This document shows positions 18,037-27,000 of a stretch of 64,000 nucleotides of DNA, piece by piece. The translations under genes and the position numbers were made by a program. The notes under the pieces are model-generated. The model worked only from the letters and a program-made list of their open reading frames with translations, did no database searches and was not told the DNA's origin. This DNA is from Streptomyces radiopugnans (GTDB taxonomy: Bacteria; Actinomycetota; Actinomycetes; Streptomycetales; Streptomycetaceae), in assembly GCF_900110735.1 (NCBI RefSeq), contig NZ_FOET01000001.1, positions 186,001 through 250,000 on the forward strand. Reading direction: 5' to 3'. The first letter of the stretch is position 1. The number at the start of each line of letters is the position of its first letter.

Positions 18037-19384
18037 CCTCGCGGTCGACCCGGCCGGCGGCGTCCTCGGTGACCCTGCCCCGCGGCCGCTCGTAGACGTC
18101 CGGGATGCCGTCGTGGTCCTCGTCCCGGTTCTCCTCCTCCCACAGCCGCTTGTACCGGCCGTCGCGGACCTTGAGGAAGACCGCGGCGGCCAGCGCGGCG
18201 GCCAGCGAGCCGATCAGGACCGCCGCCTTGACCTGCTCGGCGACCTCGGCGTCGGCGAAGGCCAGCTCGCCCACCAGCAGCGAGACGGTGAAGCCGATGC
18301 CGGCGAGCAGCGCGACGCCCACCACGTCCGCCCACTCCAGGTCCTCGCTGAGCTGGGCTCGGGTGAAGCGGGCGGCCAGATACGTACCGCCGAAGACCCC
18401 CAGGAGCTTGCCCGCGAACAGGCCGAGCATCACGCCCAGAGCCTCCGGCTGGCGGAAGGTGTCGCCCAGCGCGTCGCCGGAGACGCTGACGCCCGCCGCG
18501 AAGAGCGCGAACACCGGCACCGCGAAGCCGGCCGACAGCGGCCGCACCAGGTGCTCGATCCGCTCGGCGGGGGACTCCTTCTCGGTGGGCCAGCCCTCGC
18601 TGCCCTTGGCCGGGATCACCCGCAGCAGCATGCCCATCGCCACACCGGCGATGGTGGCGTGCACCCCGCTGGCGTGCATCAGCGCCCAGATGACGAGGCC
18701 CAGCGGCACGTACACGTACCAGCCGCGCACCCGCAGCTTCTGGTGGAGGAACCAGAACACCGCCAGCCCGGCCAGCGCCCCGCCCAGGGCGGGCAGGTTC
18801 AGCGCGGAGGTGTAGAAGACGGCGATGACGAGGATCGCGCCGAGGTCGTCGACGATGGCGAGGGTGAGGAGGAAGGCCCTGATGCCCGACGGCAGGTTGG
18901 TGCCGATCACGGCCAGCACACCGAGGGCGAAGGCGATGTCGGTGGCCATGGGGATGGCCCAGCCGTCCATCTGGCCGCCGCCCGCCGCGTTGACCGCGAC
19001 GTAGAACAGGGCGGGCACCACCATGCCGCACGCGGCGGCGACCACCGGGAGCGCGGCGGCCGCCGGGCGCCGCAGCTCACCGAGGAGCAGTTCGCGCTTC
19101 AACTCGATGCCGGCGACGAAGAAGAAGATCGTCAGCAGGCCGTCCGACGCCCAGTGCCCCACGGAGAGGTCGAGGTGGAGGGAGGGGATGCCGAAGTGGA
19201 AGTCGCGGACGGACTCGTACAGGTCCCCCCAGGGAGAGTTGGCCCACACCAACGCCACCACCGCGGCGGCCAGCAGCAGCATCCCGCCGACGGTCTCGGT
19301 GCGCAGCGCCTCCAGCAGGAACCGGCGCTCCTGGAACGACGGCAGCCCGAAGAGGGAGGTGCGCTCTTTGGGGGCGTTGGACAT
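18023..19384 (-). CDS. nhaA: Na+/H+ antiporter NhaA
   Basis: This 453-residue electrogenic antiporter has about 12 membrane segments. The paired aspartates of the ion site lie in LTLAIVDDLGAILVIAVFYTS (near residue 179, equivalent to Asp163/Asp164 of the E. coli protein). The family segment MATDIAFALGVLAVIG precedes it. The C-terminal 50 residues (RYKRLWEEENRDEDHDGIPDVYERPRG) form a charged tail that includes an EF-hand-like DEDHDGIPD stretch, unusual for NhaA. The ATG at 19384 follows GGGAGGTCACTCC. It is convergent and overlapping with a CPA1 antiporter. Confidence 0.94.
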   Translation of the reverse strand: MSNAPKERTSLFGLPSFQERRFLLEALRTETVGGMLLLAAAVVALVWANSPWGDLYESVRDFHFGIPSLHLDLSVGHWASDGLLTIFFFVAGIELKRELLLGELRRPAAAALPVVAAACGMVVPALFYVAVNAAGGGQMDGWAIPMATDIAFALGVLAVIGTNLPSGIRAFLLTLAIVDDLGAILVIAVFYTSALNLPALGGALAGLAVFWFLHQKLRVRGWYVYVPLGLVIWALMHASGVHATIAGVAMGMLLRVIPAKGSEGWPTEKESPAERIEHLVRPLSAGFAVPVFALFAAGVSVSGDALGDTFRQPEALGVMLGLFAGKLLGVFGGTYLAARFTRAQLSEDLEWADVVGVALLAGIGFTVSLLVGELAFADAEVAEQVKAAVLIGSLAAALAAAVFLKVRDGRYKRLWEEENRDEDHDGIPDVYERPRGRVTEDAAGRVDREVSEG

Positions 19385-19775
19385 GGAGTGACCTCCCGGG
19401 GTCGGTTTCGGGGTACGTGGACAACGTCGCCGACCAGACTTCCCGGCACACCATTAGTGATCTTGATTGTCATACCACCGTACCCACAACCTGCTGTTTC
19501 CGCGCAAGAGCGGATCCGTGCACGACTGCGCGGGTACCGTCGGGTAATGCCCGGCAACTCCCGATCCATGTCGGCGAATGCCCCGGCCGCCCCGGTTTCG
19601 CCGGTGACGGTGATCACACCGCCCTCCGCCGCGGCGACCGGACGGGATCCTTCCCCGCGGCACGCGCCGCCACCCCTGCCACGGCTGCCCCACCCCTCCC
19701 TTACGCTGTGCCGGTGAACCGGCCGTACGGCCCGGGGACGGGCGGAGTGCGGGACGGAAGGGGGCGGTTGCACCG
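19385..19775. other. Intergenic region between nhaA and the PucR-type gene
   Basis: This 391-bp divergent promoter region contains a relatively AT-rich patch at 19448-19500. I found no reading frame with coding character and no clear palindrome. A match to the primary promoter consensus for nhaA is not convincing. Confidence 0.45.
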
Positions 19776-20882
19776 ATGAGACGCGGTGGGATCCCCGACT
19801 CCTTCCTCGGCGGTTACGCGGAACTGCTCGCCGAGATATCCCGGACCGGGCGGCTGCCGCGCCGCGCCGAGCTGGACACCTTCCGCGAGATGGGCGAGCG
19901 GGTCGCCGAGCAGGGCTACGGCCTGCGCGAACTGGTCGGCCTCTACCTCGCCGAGACCCGCCGGCTGTGGGGCGCGCTGCCGGGCATCGCCCGGTCGGCC
20001 ACGGCCGCGGAGCGGGCCCGCACCGGTGACGCCCTGCTGGCCGCGGTGGAGGCCGCGGTGGCCGCGCTGGGGGAGGGGCACGAGCGGGCCCAGCGGCTGG
20101 CGGTGCGGCAGGAGGAGGCCGAACGCCGCGAGTTCGTGGACGACCTGCTCTACGGCCGCAGCGACCTGGGGCGGCTCGCCGAGCGCGCCCAGCGCTTCGG
20201 ACTGCGGCTGGCCCGCGCGCACGCGGTCGCCGTGGCCCTGGGCACCGAGAAGTACGACGACGTGCACCCCACCGTGCGCCGCATCGAGCGCGAGCTGGTG
20301 GGCCGCTTCGGCGAGCGCGACGTGCTGCTCGCCACCAAGGACGGGCGGCTGGTGTGCATCGCGGCCAGCGCGGACAGGTCCGTCCTGCAGGCCTTCGCCC
20401 AGCTCGCCGAGGACCCGGGCCCGGGCTACCCCGCCGCCGGGCGGGTGGCGCTCGGCCGCTCCCACAGCGGTCCCAGCGGCGTGGTGCGCTCCTACGAGGA
20501 GGCGCTGGGGGCCCTGGACCTCGCCGACCGGCTCGGCCTGGACGGGGTCCGGTTCAACGCGGCGGAGATGCTGGTCTTCCCGGTGCTGCTGCGCGACCGC
20601 GAGGCGATGGCCGATCTGGTGCGCACCGTGCTGGGGCCGCTCACCCAGGCCCGCGGCGGGGCCGCGCCGCTGCTGGAGACCCTGTCGGTGTGCTCGGCGG
20701 CGGGCTATGTGAACGCGGAGGCCGCCCGCCGGCTGGGAGTGAGCGTGCGGACCCTGTCGTACCGCCTGGCGCGCATCCGGGAGCTGACCGGCTACGACCC
20801 CGGCGACGGTCTCCAGCGCTACACCCTGGAGACCGCCGCGATGGGCGCCCGGCTGCTGGGCTGGCCGGAGAAGCCGCTGTAG
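19776..20882 (+). CDS. PucR-family transcriptional regulator
   Basis: This 368-residue regulator has a central GGDEF-like fold segment and the PucR C-terminal helix-turn-helix: LLETLSVCSAAGYVNAEAARRLGVSVRTLSYRLARIRELTGYDP near residues 305-350. It has no N-terminal sensor such as a purine-catabolism domain. The first 110 residues are helical, as in the RsbR-like or CdaR-related variety. The ATG at 19776 follows GGAAGGGGGCGG. It is monocistronic, 391 bp from divergent nhaA and 279 bp upstream of the flotillin operon. Targets unknown. Confidence 0.88.
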   Translation: MRRGGIPDSFLGGYAELLAEISRTGRLPRRAELDTFREMGERVAEQGYGLRELVGLYLAETRRLWGALPGIARSATAAERARTGDALLAAVEAAVAALGEGHERAQRLAVRQEEAERREFVDDLLYGRSDLGRLAERAQRFGLRLARAHAVAVALGTEKYDDVHPTVRRIERELVGRFGERDVLLATKDGRLVCIAASADRSVLQAFAQLAEDPGPGYPAAGRVALGRSHSGPSGVVRSYEEALGALDLADRLGLDGVRFNAAEMLVFPVLLRDREAMADLVRTVLGPLTQARGGAAPLLETLSVCSAAGYVNAEAARRLGVSVRTLSYRLARIRELTGYDPGDGLQRYTLETAAMGARLLGWPEKPL

Positions 20883-21161
20883 CCGCTCGCCGGTCCCCGC
20901 GGCCGCCGGACCGCCCGGTCGGACCGCTTGGTCGGGCAGCCGCGCCACCGCCACCTCCGCCCGGCTCCGACCGGCCCTGCTCGGCTCTGACCTGCTCTGG
21001 CCGGCTCTGCCCGAAGGGCGGGCAACGGCTTCCGCGCCGGTGGTTCCCTCCGGTTGCCGGACGTAAGCACGGCGTAAAGATTGCCGGATCCTGGCAATGT
21101 GCGACCCGCTGGCGGACTGTCAGCATGAGGTCACGCCGCGACCGGTACGGGGGTGGAAAAG

Positions 21162-21842
21162 ATGAGCGAGTTCATGCGTGTGGCCATGAGCTTCCCCGCC
21201 AATCTGTTCGGGTTCGGACTTGTGGTGGTGCTCGTCTACTGGGTGACGGTGCTGGTCGGAGCGGTCGGCGTCGATGCCCTCGACGGGGGTGAGGGCATCG
21301 GCACCGACCACTGCGACCACTCCGCCACCGGTCCCGCCACCGGCCCCGCGGCGGTTCTCGCGGCTGCCGGACTCGGCGGGGCGCCCGTCTCCGTCTCCCT
21401 TTCGCTCCTCATCTCGATTGCCTGGTTCGCATCACTGAGCGGCACGGCGACGGTCGAGCGGATCGGCGGGGGAGGCCCGGCGCGCCTGCTGGTCCTGCCC
21501 GCCGCGCTGGCCGCGGCCTGGGCGCTGACCCGGCTGCTGGTCCGCCCGCTGGCCCGGCTGGCGCCGCGCGAGACGGGCACCAGCCACCGCGACCTCGTCG
21601 GCCGGGTGTGCACCATCCGCACCGGGCACGTCAGCCACCGCTTCGGGCAGGCCGAGATCACCGCCGACGACGGCTCGGCCCATCTGGTCCAGGTCCGCGC
21701 CCGGGGCGAGGACGCCGCGGGCCTGGCCGCCGGAAGCACCGCGCTGGTCTTCGACTACGACCCCGACGGCGGCTTCTTCCACGTCATGCCCTGCGACCCC
21801 GTACTGGACCCCGGTCCGGGCGCCGGCCGCCCGCCGCGCTGA
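21162..21842 (+). CDS. Membrane protein with C-terminal OB fold (YqiJ-like)
   Basis: This 226-residue protein has three or four predicted membrane segments (residues 9-35, 68-95, 108-128) and then a soluble beta-rich domain (LVGRVCTIRTGHVSHRFGQAEITADDGSAHLVQVRA) of NfeD/OB-fold type. The arrangement is like E. coli YqiJ, which also precedes a flotillin gene. The NfeD-like domain is generally linked to SPFH proteins. The ATG at 21162 has GGGGG eight bases upstream; GTG 21153 would overlap that site. It is the first gene of a four-gene operon, with 71 bp to the flotillin. I infer that it anchors or tunes the flotillin microdomain. Confidence 0.75.
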   Translation: MSEFMRVAMSFPANLFGFGLVVVLVYWVTVLVGAVGVDALDGGEGIGTDHCDHSATGPATGPAAVLAAAGLGGAPVSVSLSLLISIAWFASLSGTATVERIGGGGPARLLVLPAALAAAWALTRLLVRPLARLAPRETGTSHRDLVGRVCTIRTGHVSHRFGQAEITADDGSAHLVQVRARGEDAAGLAAGSTALVFDYDPDGGFFHVMPCDPVLDPGPGAGRPPR

Positions 21843-21913
21843 ACCCCCGCGCGCCCGCCGCGGACCCCTCCACCGGACCCCAAGCACACGACCTCACGAA
21901 GGACCCCACCGCC

Positions 21914-23989
21914 ATGGACGTCATCTCCACGGGCCTCGGCGTGCTCATCGCCGTGCTCCTGCTCATGGGCATCGCCCTGCTGATCGTGGTCAGCCGCCTG
22001 TTCCGCAAGGTCGAACAGGGCAAGGCGCTCATCGTCTCCAAGATGCGCAAGGTCGACGTGACCTTCACCGGCACCGTCGTGCTGCCGGTGCTGCACCGGG
22101 CCGAGGTGATGGACATCTCGGTGAAGACCATCGAGATCGCCCGCACCGGCGGCGAGGGCCTGATCTGCCGGGACAACATCCGCGCCGACATCCGCATATC
22201 GTTCTTCGTCCGCGTCAACAAGACCGTCGAGGACGTCATCAAGGTCGCCCAGGCCATCGGCACCGAGCGCGCCAGCGACCGGACCACCCTCCAGGAACTG
22301 TTCAACGCCAAGTTCTCCGAGGCACTCAAGACCGTCGGCAAGCAGCTGGACTTCGCCGACCTCTACACCAAGCGCGACGAGTTCCGCGACCGGATCATCG
22401 CCGTCATCGGCACCGACCTCAACGGCTACAGCCTGGAGGACGCGGCGATCGACTACCTGGAGCAGACCCCGCTCAGGCAGCTCGACGGCGACAACATCCT
22501 CGACGCCCAGGGCATCCGCAAGATCACCGAGCTGACGGCCGTCGAGCACGTGCGCACCAACGAGTTCCAGCGCAACGAGGAGAAGGAGATCACCCGGCAG
22601 AACGTCGAGGCCCGCGAGGCCGTCCTCGAACTCGAGCGCCGCCAGGCCGACGCCGAGATCCGCCAGCAGCGCGAGATAGAGACCGTGCGTGCCCGCGAGG
22701 AGGCCGAGACCGCCCGCGTCCAGGCCGAGGAGCGCCTGCGCGCCCACACCGCGCACCTGAAGACCGAGGAGGCCCTCGGCATCCAGAACGAGAACCGCGA
22801 GCGCGAGATCGCCGTCGCCAAGCTCAACCGTGACCGGGTCGTGGCCATCGAGAACGAGCGCATCGAGAAGGACCGCCTGCTGGAGGTCATCGCCCGCGAG
22901 CGCGAGACCCAGCTGCGCCGGATCGCCGCCGACAAGGAGGTCGAGGCCGAGAAGCGGGACATCGCCGACGTGATCCGCGAGCGGATAGCGGTGGAGAAGA
23001 CCGTCGCGCAGCAGGAGGAGGAGATCAAGAAGCTGCGCACCGTGGAGGAGGCCGAGCGCGAGCGCCAGGCCCTGATCATCGCCGCCGAGGCCCAGGCCCA
23101 GGAGCGGCTGGTCAAGGACATCAAGGCGGCCGAGGCCACCGAGCAGGCCGCCGGGCACCGGGCCGCCGAGGAGCTGACGATGGCCGAGGCGCGCCGCAAG
23201 GCCGCCGAGATGGACGCGGCCGCCGCCGTACGCCTGGCCGAGGGCAGGAAGGCCGAGGCCGCCGCGGCCGGACTCGCCGAGGCCGAGGTCCAGGAGCGGA
23301 TGGCCGACGCCATCGCCAAGACCCGCCACGCCGAGGCCGAGGCCGAGCGCGAGCTCGCCCTGGCCCAGGCCGACGGGCTGCGCGAGAAGCTCAAGGCCGA
23401 GGCCGAGGGGCTCACCGAGAAGGCCGGCGCCATGGCCCGGCTGGACGAGGCGGGCCGGGAGCACGAGGAGTACCGCCTGCGGCTGGAGGCGGAGAAGGAG
23501 ATCCGCATCGCGGACATCGACGTGCAGCGGCAGATCGCCGAGTCCCAGGCGACCCTGATCGCCACCGGCCTGGAGAACGCCAACATCGACATCGTCGGCG
23601 GGGACTCGGTCTTCTTCGACAAGCTGGTGGGCTCCATCGCCGCCGGCAGGAGCGTCGACGGCTTCGTGAACCGCAGCGAGACCGTCCGGGCCATGGCGGG
23701 CGGCTGGCTCGACAAGGAGAACTCGACGTTCACGCACGACCTGACCGCCATGACCGCCGGGCTCGGAGCCGCCGGGCTGCGCGACCTGACCCTGGCCGGC
23801 CTGCTGGCGAAGCTGGCCGCGGGCGGCGGCCCCGAAGCCCCGGAGCTGGCCTCCCTGCTGGACGCGGTACGCGGCTCGGGCGTCGCAGACCTGCCGCTGT
23901 CGGCCCTGGCGGGAGGGGCGGCCGGTACGGCGGGCGGCGCGGCGGTCCCCACCCGCGCCGCCGCGAACGGCGCACCCGCGGGCCGCTGA
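21914..23989 (+). CDS. Flotillin-family SPFH protein (YqiK-like)
   Basis: This 691-residue protein has one N-terminal membrane segment (residues 7-28), an SPFH domain (about 40-230), a very long Glu/Ala/Arg-rich coiled coil (about 240-560) and a C-terminal flotillin tail containing GLENANIDIVGGDSVFFDKLVGSIAAGRSVDGFV. Flotillins oligomerise at the membrane and organise lipid microdomains. This one is longer than typical FloT (about 500), matching the YqiK type. The ATG at 21914 is the only sensible start; the upstream ribosome site is weak (ACGAAGGACC). It lies 90 bp before the giant ATPase gene and is probably co-transcribed. Confidence 0.92.
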   Translation: MDVISTGLGVLIAVLLLMGIALLIVVSRLFRKVEQGKALIVSKMRKVDVTFTGTVVLPVLHRAEVMDISVKTIEIARTGGEGLICRDNIRADIRISFFVRVNKTVEDVIKVAQAIGTERASDRTTLQELFNAKFSEALKTVGKQLDFADLYTKRDEFRDRIIAVIGTDLNGYSLEDAAIDYLEQTPLRQLDGDNILDAQGIRKITELTAVEHVRTNEFQRNEEKEITRQNVEAREAVLELERRQADAEIRQQREIETVRAREEAETARVQAEERLRAHTAHLKTEEALGIQNENREREIAVAKLNRDRVVAIENERIEKDRLLEVIARERETQLRRIAADKEVEAEKRDIADVIRERIAVEKTVAQQEEEIKKLRTVEEAERERQALIIAAEAQAQERLVKDIKAAEATEQAAGHRAAEELTMAEARRKAAEMDAAAAVRLAEGRKAEAAAAGLAEAEVQERMADAIAKTRHAEAEAERELALAQADGLREKLKAEAEGLTEKAGAMARLDEAGREHEEYRLRLEAEKEIRIADIDVQRQIAESQATLIATGLENANIDIVGGDSVFFDKLVGSIAAGRSVDGFVNRSETVRAMAGGWLDKENSTFTHDLTAMTAGLGAAGLRDLTLAGLLAKLAAGGGPEAPELASLLDAVRGSGVADLPLSALAGGAAGTAGGAAVPTRAAANGAPAGR

Positions 23990-24079
23990 CCCGCACACCG
24001 CCGAAGCGCGGCCGAAGCGCCGCCGAAGCGCGCCGAAGAACCGTTGAAGAGACCCGGACGAACGAGGAGTTGAGGGCAC

Positions 24080-27000
24080 GTGGCAACCGAGGCACGCCGG
24101 ACGCCGGACGCGCGGCCGGACGCGGGCGCCCACGAGGTGCTGCGGGACCGGATGGCGGCCGCGGCGGCGGATCTCGCGGCCCGGGCACGGGCCCTCAACG
24201 ACCGCCGGGTCGAGGCCTTCGGCGGCGCCGGACTGGAACTGGCGGGCGCCGCCCGGCTGGACACCGGGCGGCCCCGGGTGCCGTGCGACGCGGCGGCCGT
24301 CGGCGGGGCGCTGCTGCTGGGCGCCAACCCGCCCGCCGGGCACGGGCGGCCGGAGTCGGTCGCCGACGTGCTCACCCTCCACCGCCTGCGCGTGGAGGAC
24401 GGCGGCCCGCCCGCCTTCGAGCCCGCCGGGGCGGACGCCGTGCCCGGTCTGCTCGACGACCCCCGCCTCCACCGCGACGTCGAGGAGCTGTTCCGCTACT
24501 ACCGCCACGCCCGGCTGCTGCGGCTGCGCCGCACCGGACCGCTGCTGCTGGCCGTCTTCTCCATCGGCGAGCGGGCCACCGACATCCGCGTCCTGCGCTG
24601 GCGCGCCGAGGACGGCGGCACCGTCGCCTACCTCGACGCCAAGGGCGAGCGCGACCACCTCGACCCCACCGCTCGTTCCGCCCGTGCCGCCCAGGACGTC
24701 GTCTGGACGCCGGCCGCCCGCGAGGACCACGTCACCGGACGCCACCCGCATGTGGCGGTCGACGGCGGGACGCTGTACGTGTCGACCGTCGGCGGCGCCC
24801 TCACCGTCAAGACCGTCAACGACACCGAGACCGCGGAGGGCGTCCACAGCGAGCCCGTCGAGGACCCCCTGCAGGCCCTGGCCGATGCCGAGATCGCCCA
24901 CGCCCGCGTCGGCCCGCTCGTCCTGCTGCGCGTCCTGCCGTACAACGAGACCGTCCACCGCCACCTGGTCTTCAACACCCGCACCGGCGAGGTGCTGCGG
25001 CTGGACGGCATCGGGCAGGCGTGCCGCCGCCTCCCCGACGACCAGGGCGTCGTCTTCCCCGGCGGCTGCTACCTGGCCGACGCCCCCGCCGGCTCGGCGG
25101 CCCGCACCTTCGAGGCGGACACCGAGGGGATGGAGTTCGAGGCGGAGGTGCGCTCGCCCAACGGCGAGGACGTGCTGTACGTCTTCCACGCCCCCTCCCG
25201 GGGCCGCTCCCTGCTGCTGCCGTACAACCTCATCCGCAAGGAGGCCGCCGCCCCGATCCCCGCCCTGGGCCACGCGCTCTTCGACGACGGGACCCTGGCC
25301 GTGCTGGGGGAGGCGGCCGGCGGGGAGGAGACGGCGGCGCACCCCGTGCGGCTGTGGAACACCCCCTACGCACTACGCCCCCGTGCCGCCGGCCCCGCCG
25401 GGGACGGGCCGCTGGCCCGGGTCGGCAACGCCGAGCTGGTGCGCGGCATCTCCGACTGCCTGTCCGTCGTACGGCTGGCCGAGGGGGTGACCGGATGGAC
25501 GGCGCGGGGGGCGGGCGGAGGCGGACTGCCCACGGCGGCCGCCCTGGAGGCGGTCACCGCCGCCTGCGCCCGTGCCGCCGACCGCCACCACTGGCTGGAC
25601 GCGCCCGGTCTGGCCGAGGAGCTGGAAGGGCTCGGCACACCGCTGCGGACGCTGCGCGAGGCCGCGGAGCAGGCCGTCGCCGAGTACGCGCGTGTGGCCG
25701 AGCTGCGCGAGAGGGCCGCCGCGGCCGTGGAGGAGACGGCCGCGCGCACCACCGCGCTGGTGCGCCGCGTACGGGGTGAGGCGCCCGGCGAGGCGGCCGG
25801 CTGGGTCGCGCTCCTGGCCGAACTGCGCCGCGCGCGGGGCGCGGTGGAGACCCTGCGCGAGCTGCGCCACGCCGACCCCGGCCGGATCGACGCGCTCGGC
25901 GCGGAGCTTGACGAGGCGCTGGCCGCCACCGGCCGCCGGGCGGCCGCGGACCTCTCCCGCGCGGACGCCTTCGACGGCGTGGGCGCGGCCGTGGCCGAAC
26001 TGGCCGAGCGCGCCGCCGCCGCGCCCACGGCCGCCGAGGCCGACGCGCTGGGCGAGCGGATCGCCGGGCACGCAGACGGCCTCGGCGCCGTCACCGAGGT
26101 GATCGGCTCCCTGGAGGTGGGCGACGCCACCGTGCGCACGGCCGTGCTGGAGCGGATCGGCGAGGCCACGGCCGCCGTCAACCGCGCCCGCGCAGTGCTG
26201 GAGGGCCGGCGCCGGGAGCTGCTGGAGGCCGAGGGGCGGGCGGAGTTCGCCGCCGAGACGGCCCTGCTGGGCCAGGCGGTCACCGGCGCGCTGGCCGCCG
26301 CCACCACACCGGACGAGTGCGACGAGCAGCTCGGACGGCTGCTGGTGCGCCTGGAGGACCTGGAGTCCCGCTTCGGCGCCCACGAGGACTTCCTCGCCCG
26401 CCTGGCCGAGCGGCGCGAGGAGATCCGCGAGACCTTCGCCGCCCGCCGCCAGGCCCGGCTCGACGAGCGCGCACGGCACGCCGAGCGCCTGGCGGTGTCC
26501 GCCGCCCGCGTGCTGGAGACCGTGGCGCGCCGCTGCGCATCCCTGGCCTCGGCCGAGGAGGTGGCCGCCCACTTCGCCGCCGACCCGCTGGTCGCCCGGA
26601 TCCGCGCCACCGCCGAGGAGCTGCGCTCCCTGGGGGACACCGCGCGCGCCGAGGAGCTGACCGCCTCCCTGGCGGCGGCCCGGCAGGAGGCGGACCGCGC
26701 CCTGCGCGACCGCGTCGAGCTGGGCGCAGACGGGAGCGGGGGCGCCGGCACCGTACGGCTGGGCCGCCACCGCTTCGCGGTGAGCACACGGCCGCTGGAG
26801 GTGACGCTGGTCCCGCACGGCGACGGACTGGCCTTCGCGGTCTCCGGCACCGGCTACCGCGCCGCCGTGCGCGACCCGGACTTCGCCGCCACCCGCGAGT
26901 TCTGGGACCAGCCGCTGGTCTCGGAGTCGCCGCACGTCTACCGTGCCGAGCACCTGGCGGCCACCGTGCTGGCGGACCTGCCGCCCGACGCGGCCGGGAC

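Noticed and set aside
21755..25342. 1195-residue minus-strand open frame
   Set aside because: It is antisense to the flotillin and ATPase genes, Gly/Leu/Val-rich from the high-GC third positions, with no motif and no ribosome site. The plus-strand frames have clear domains.
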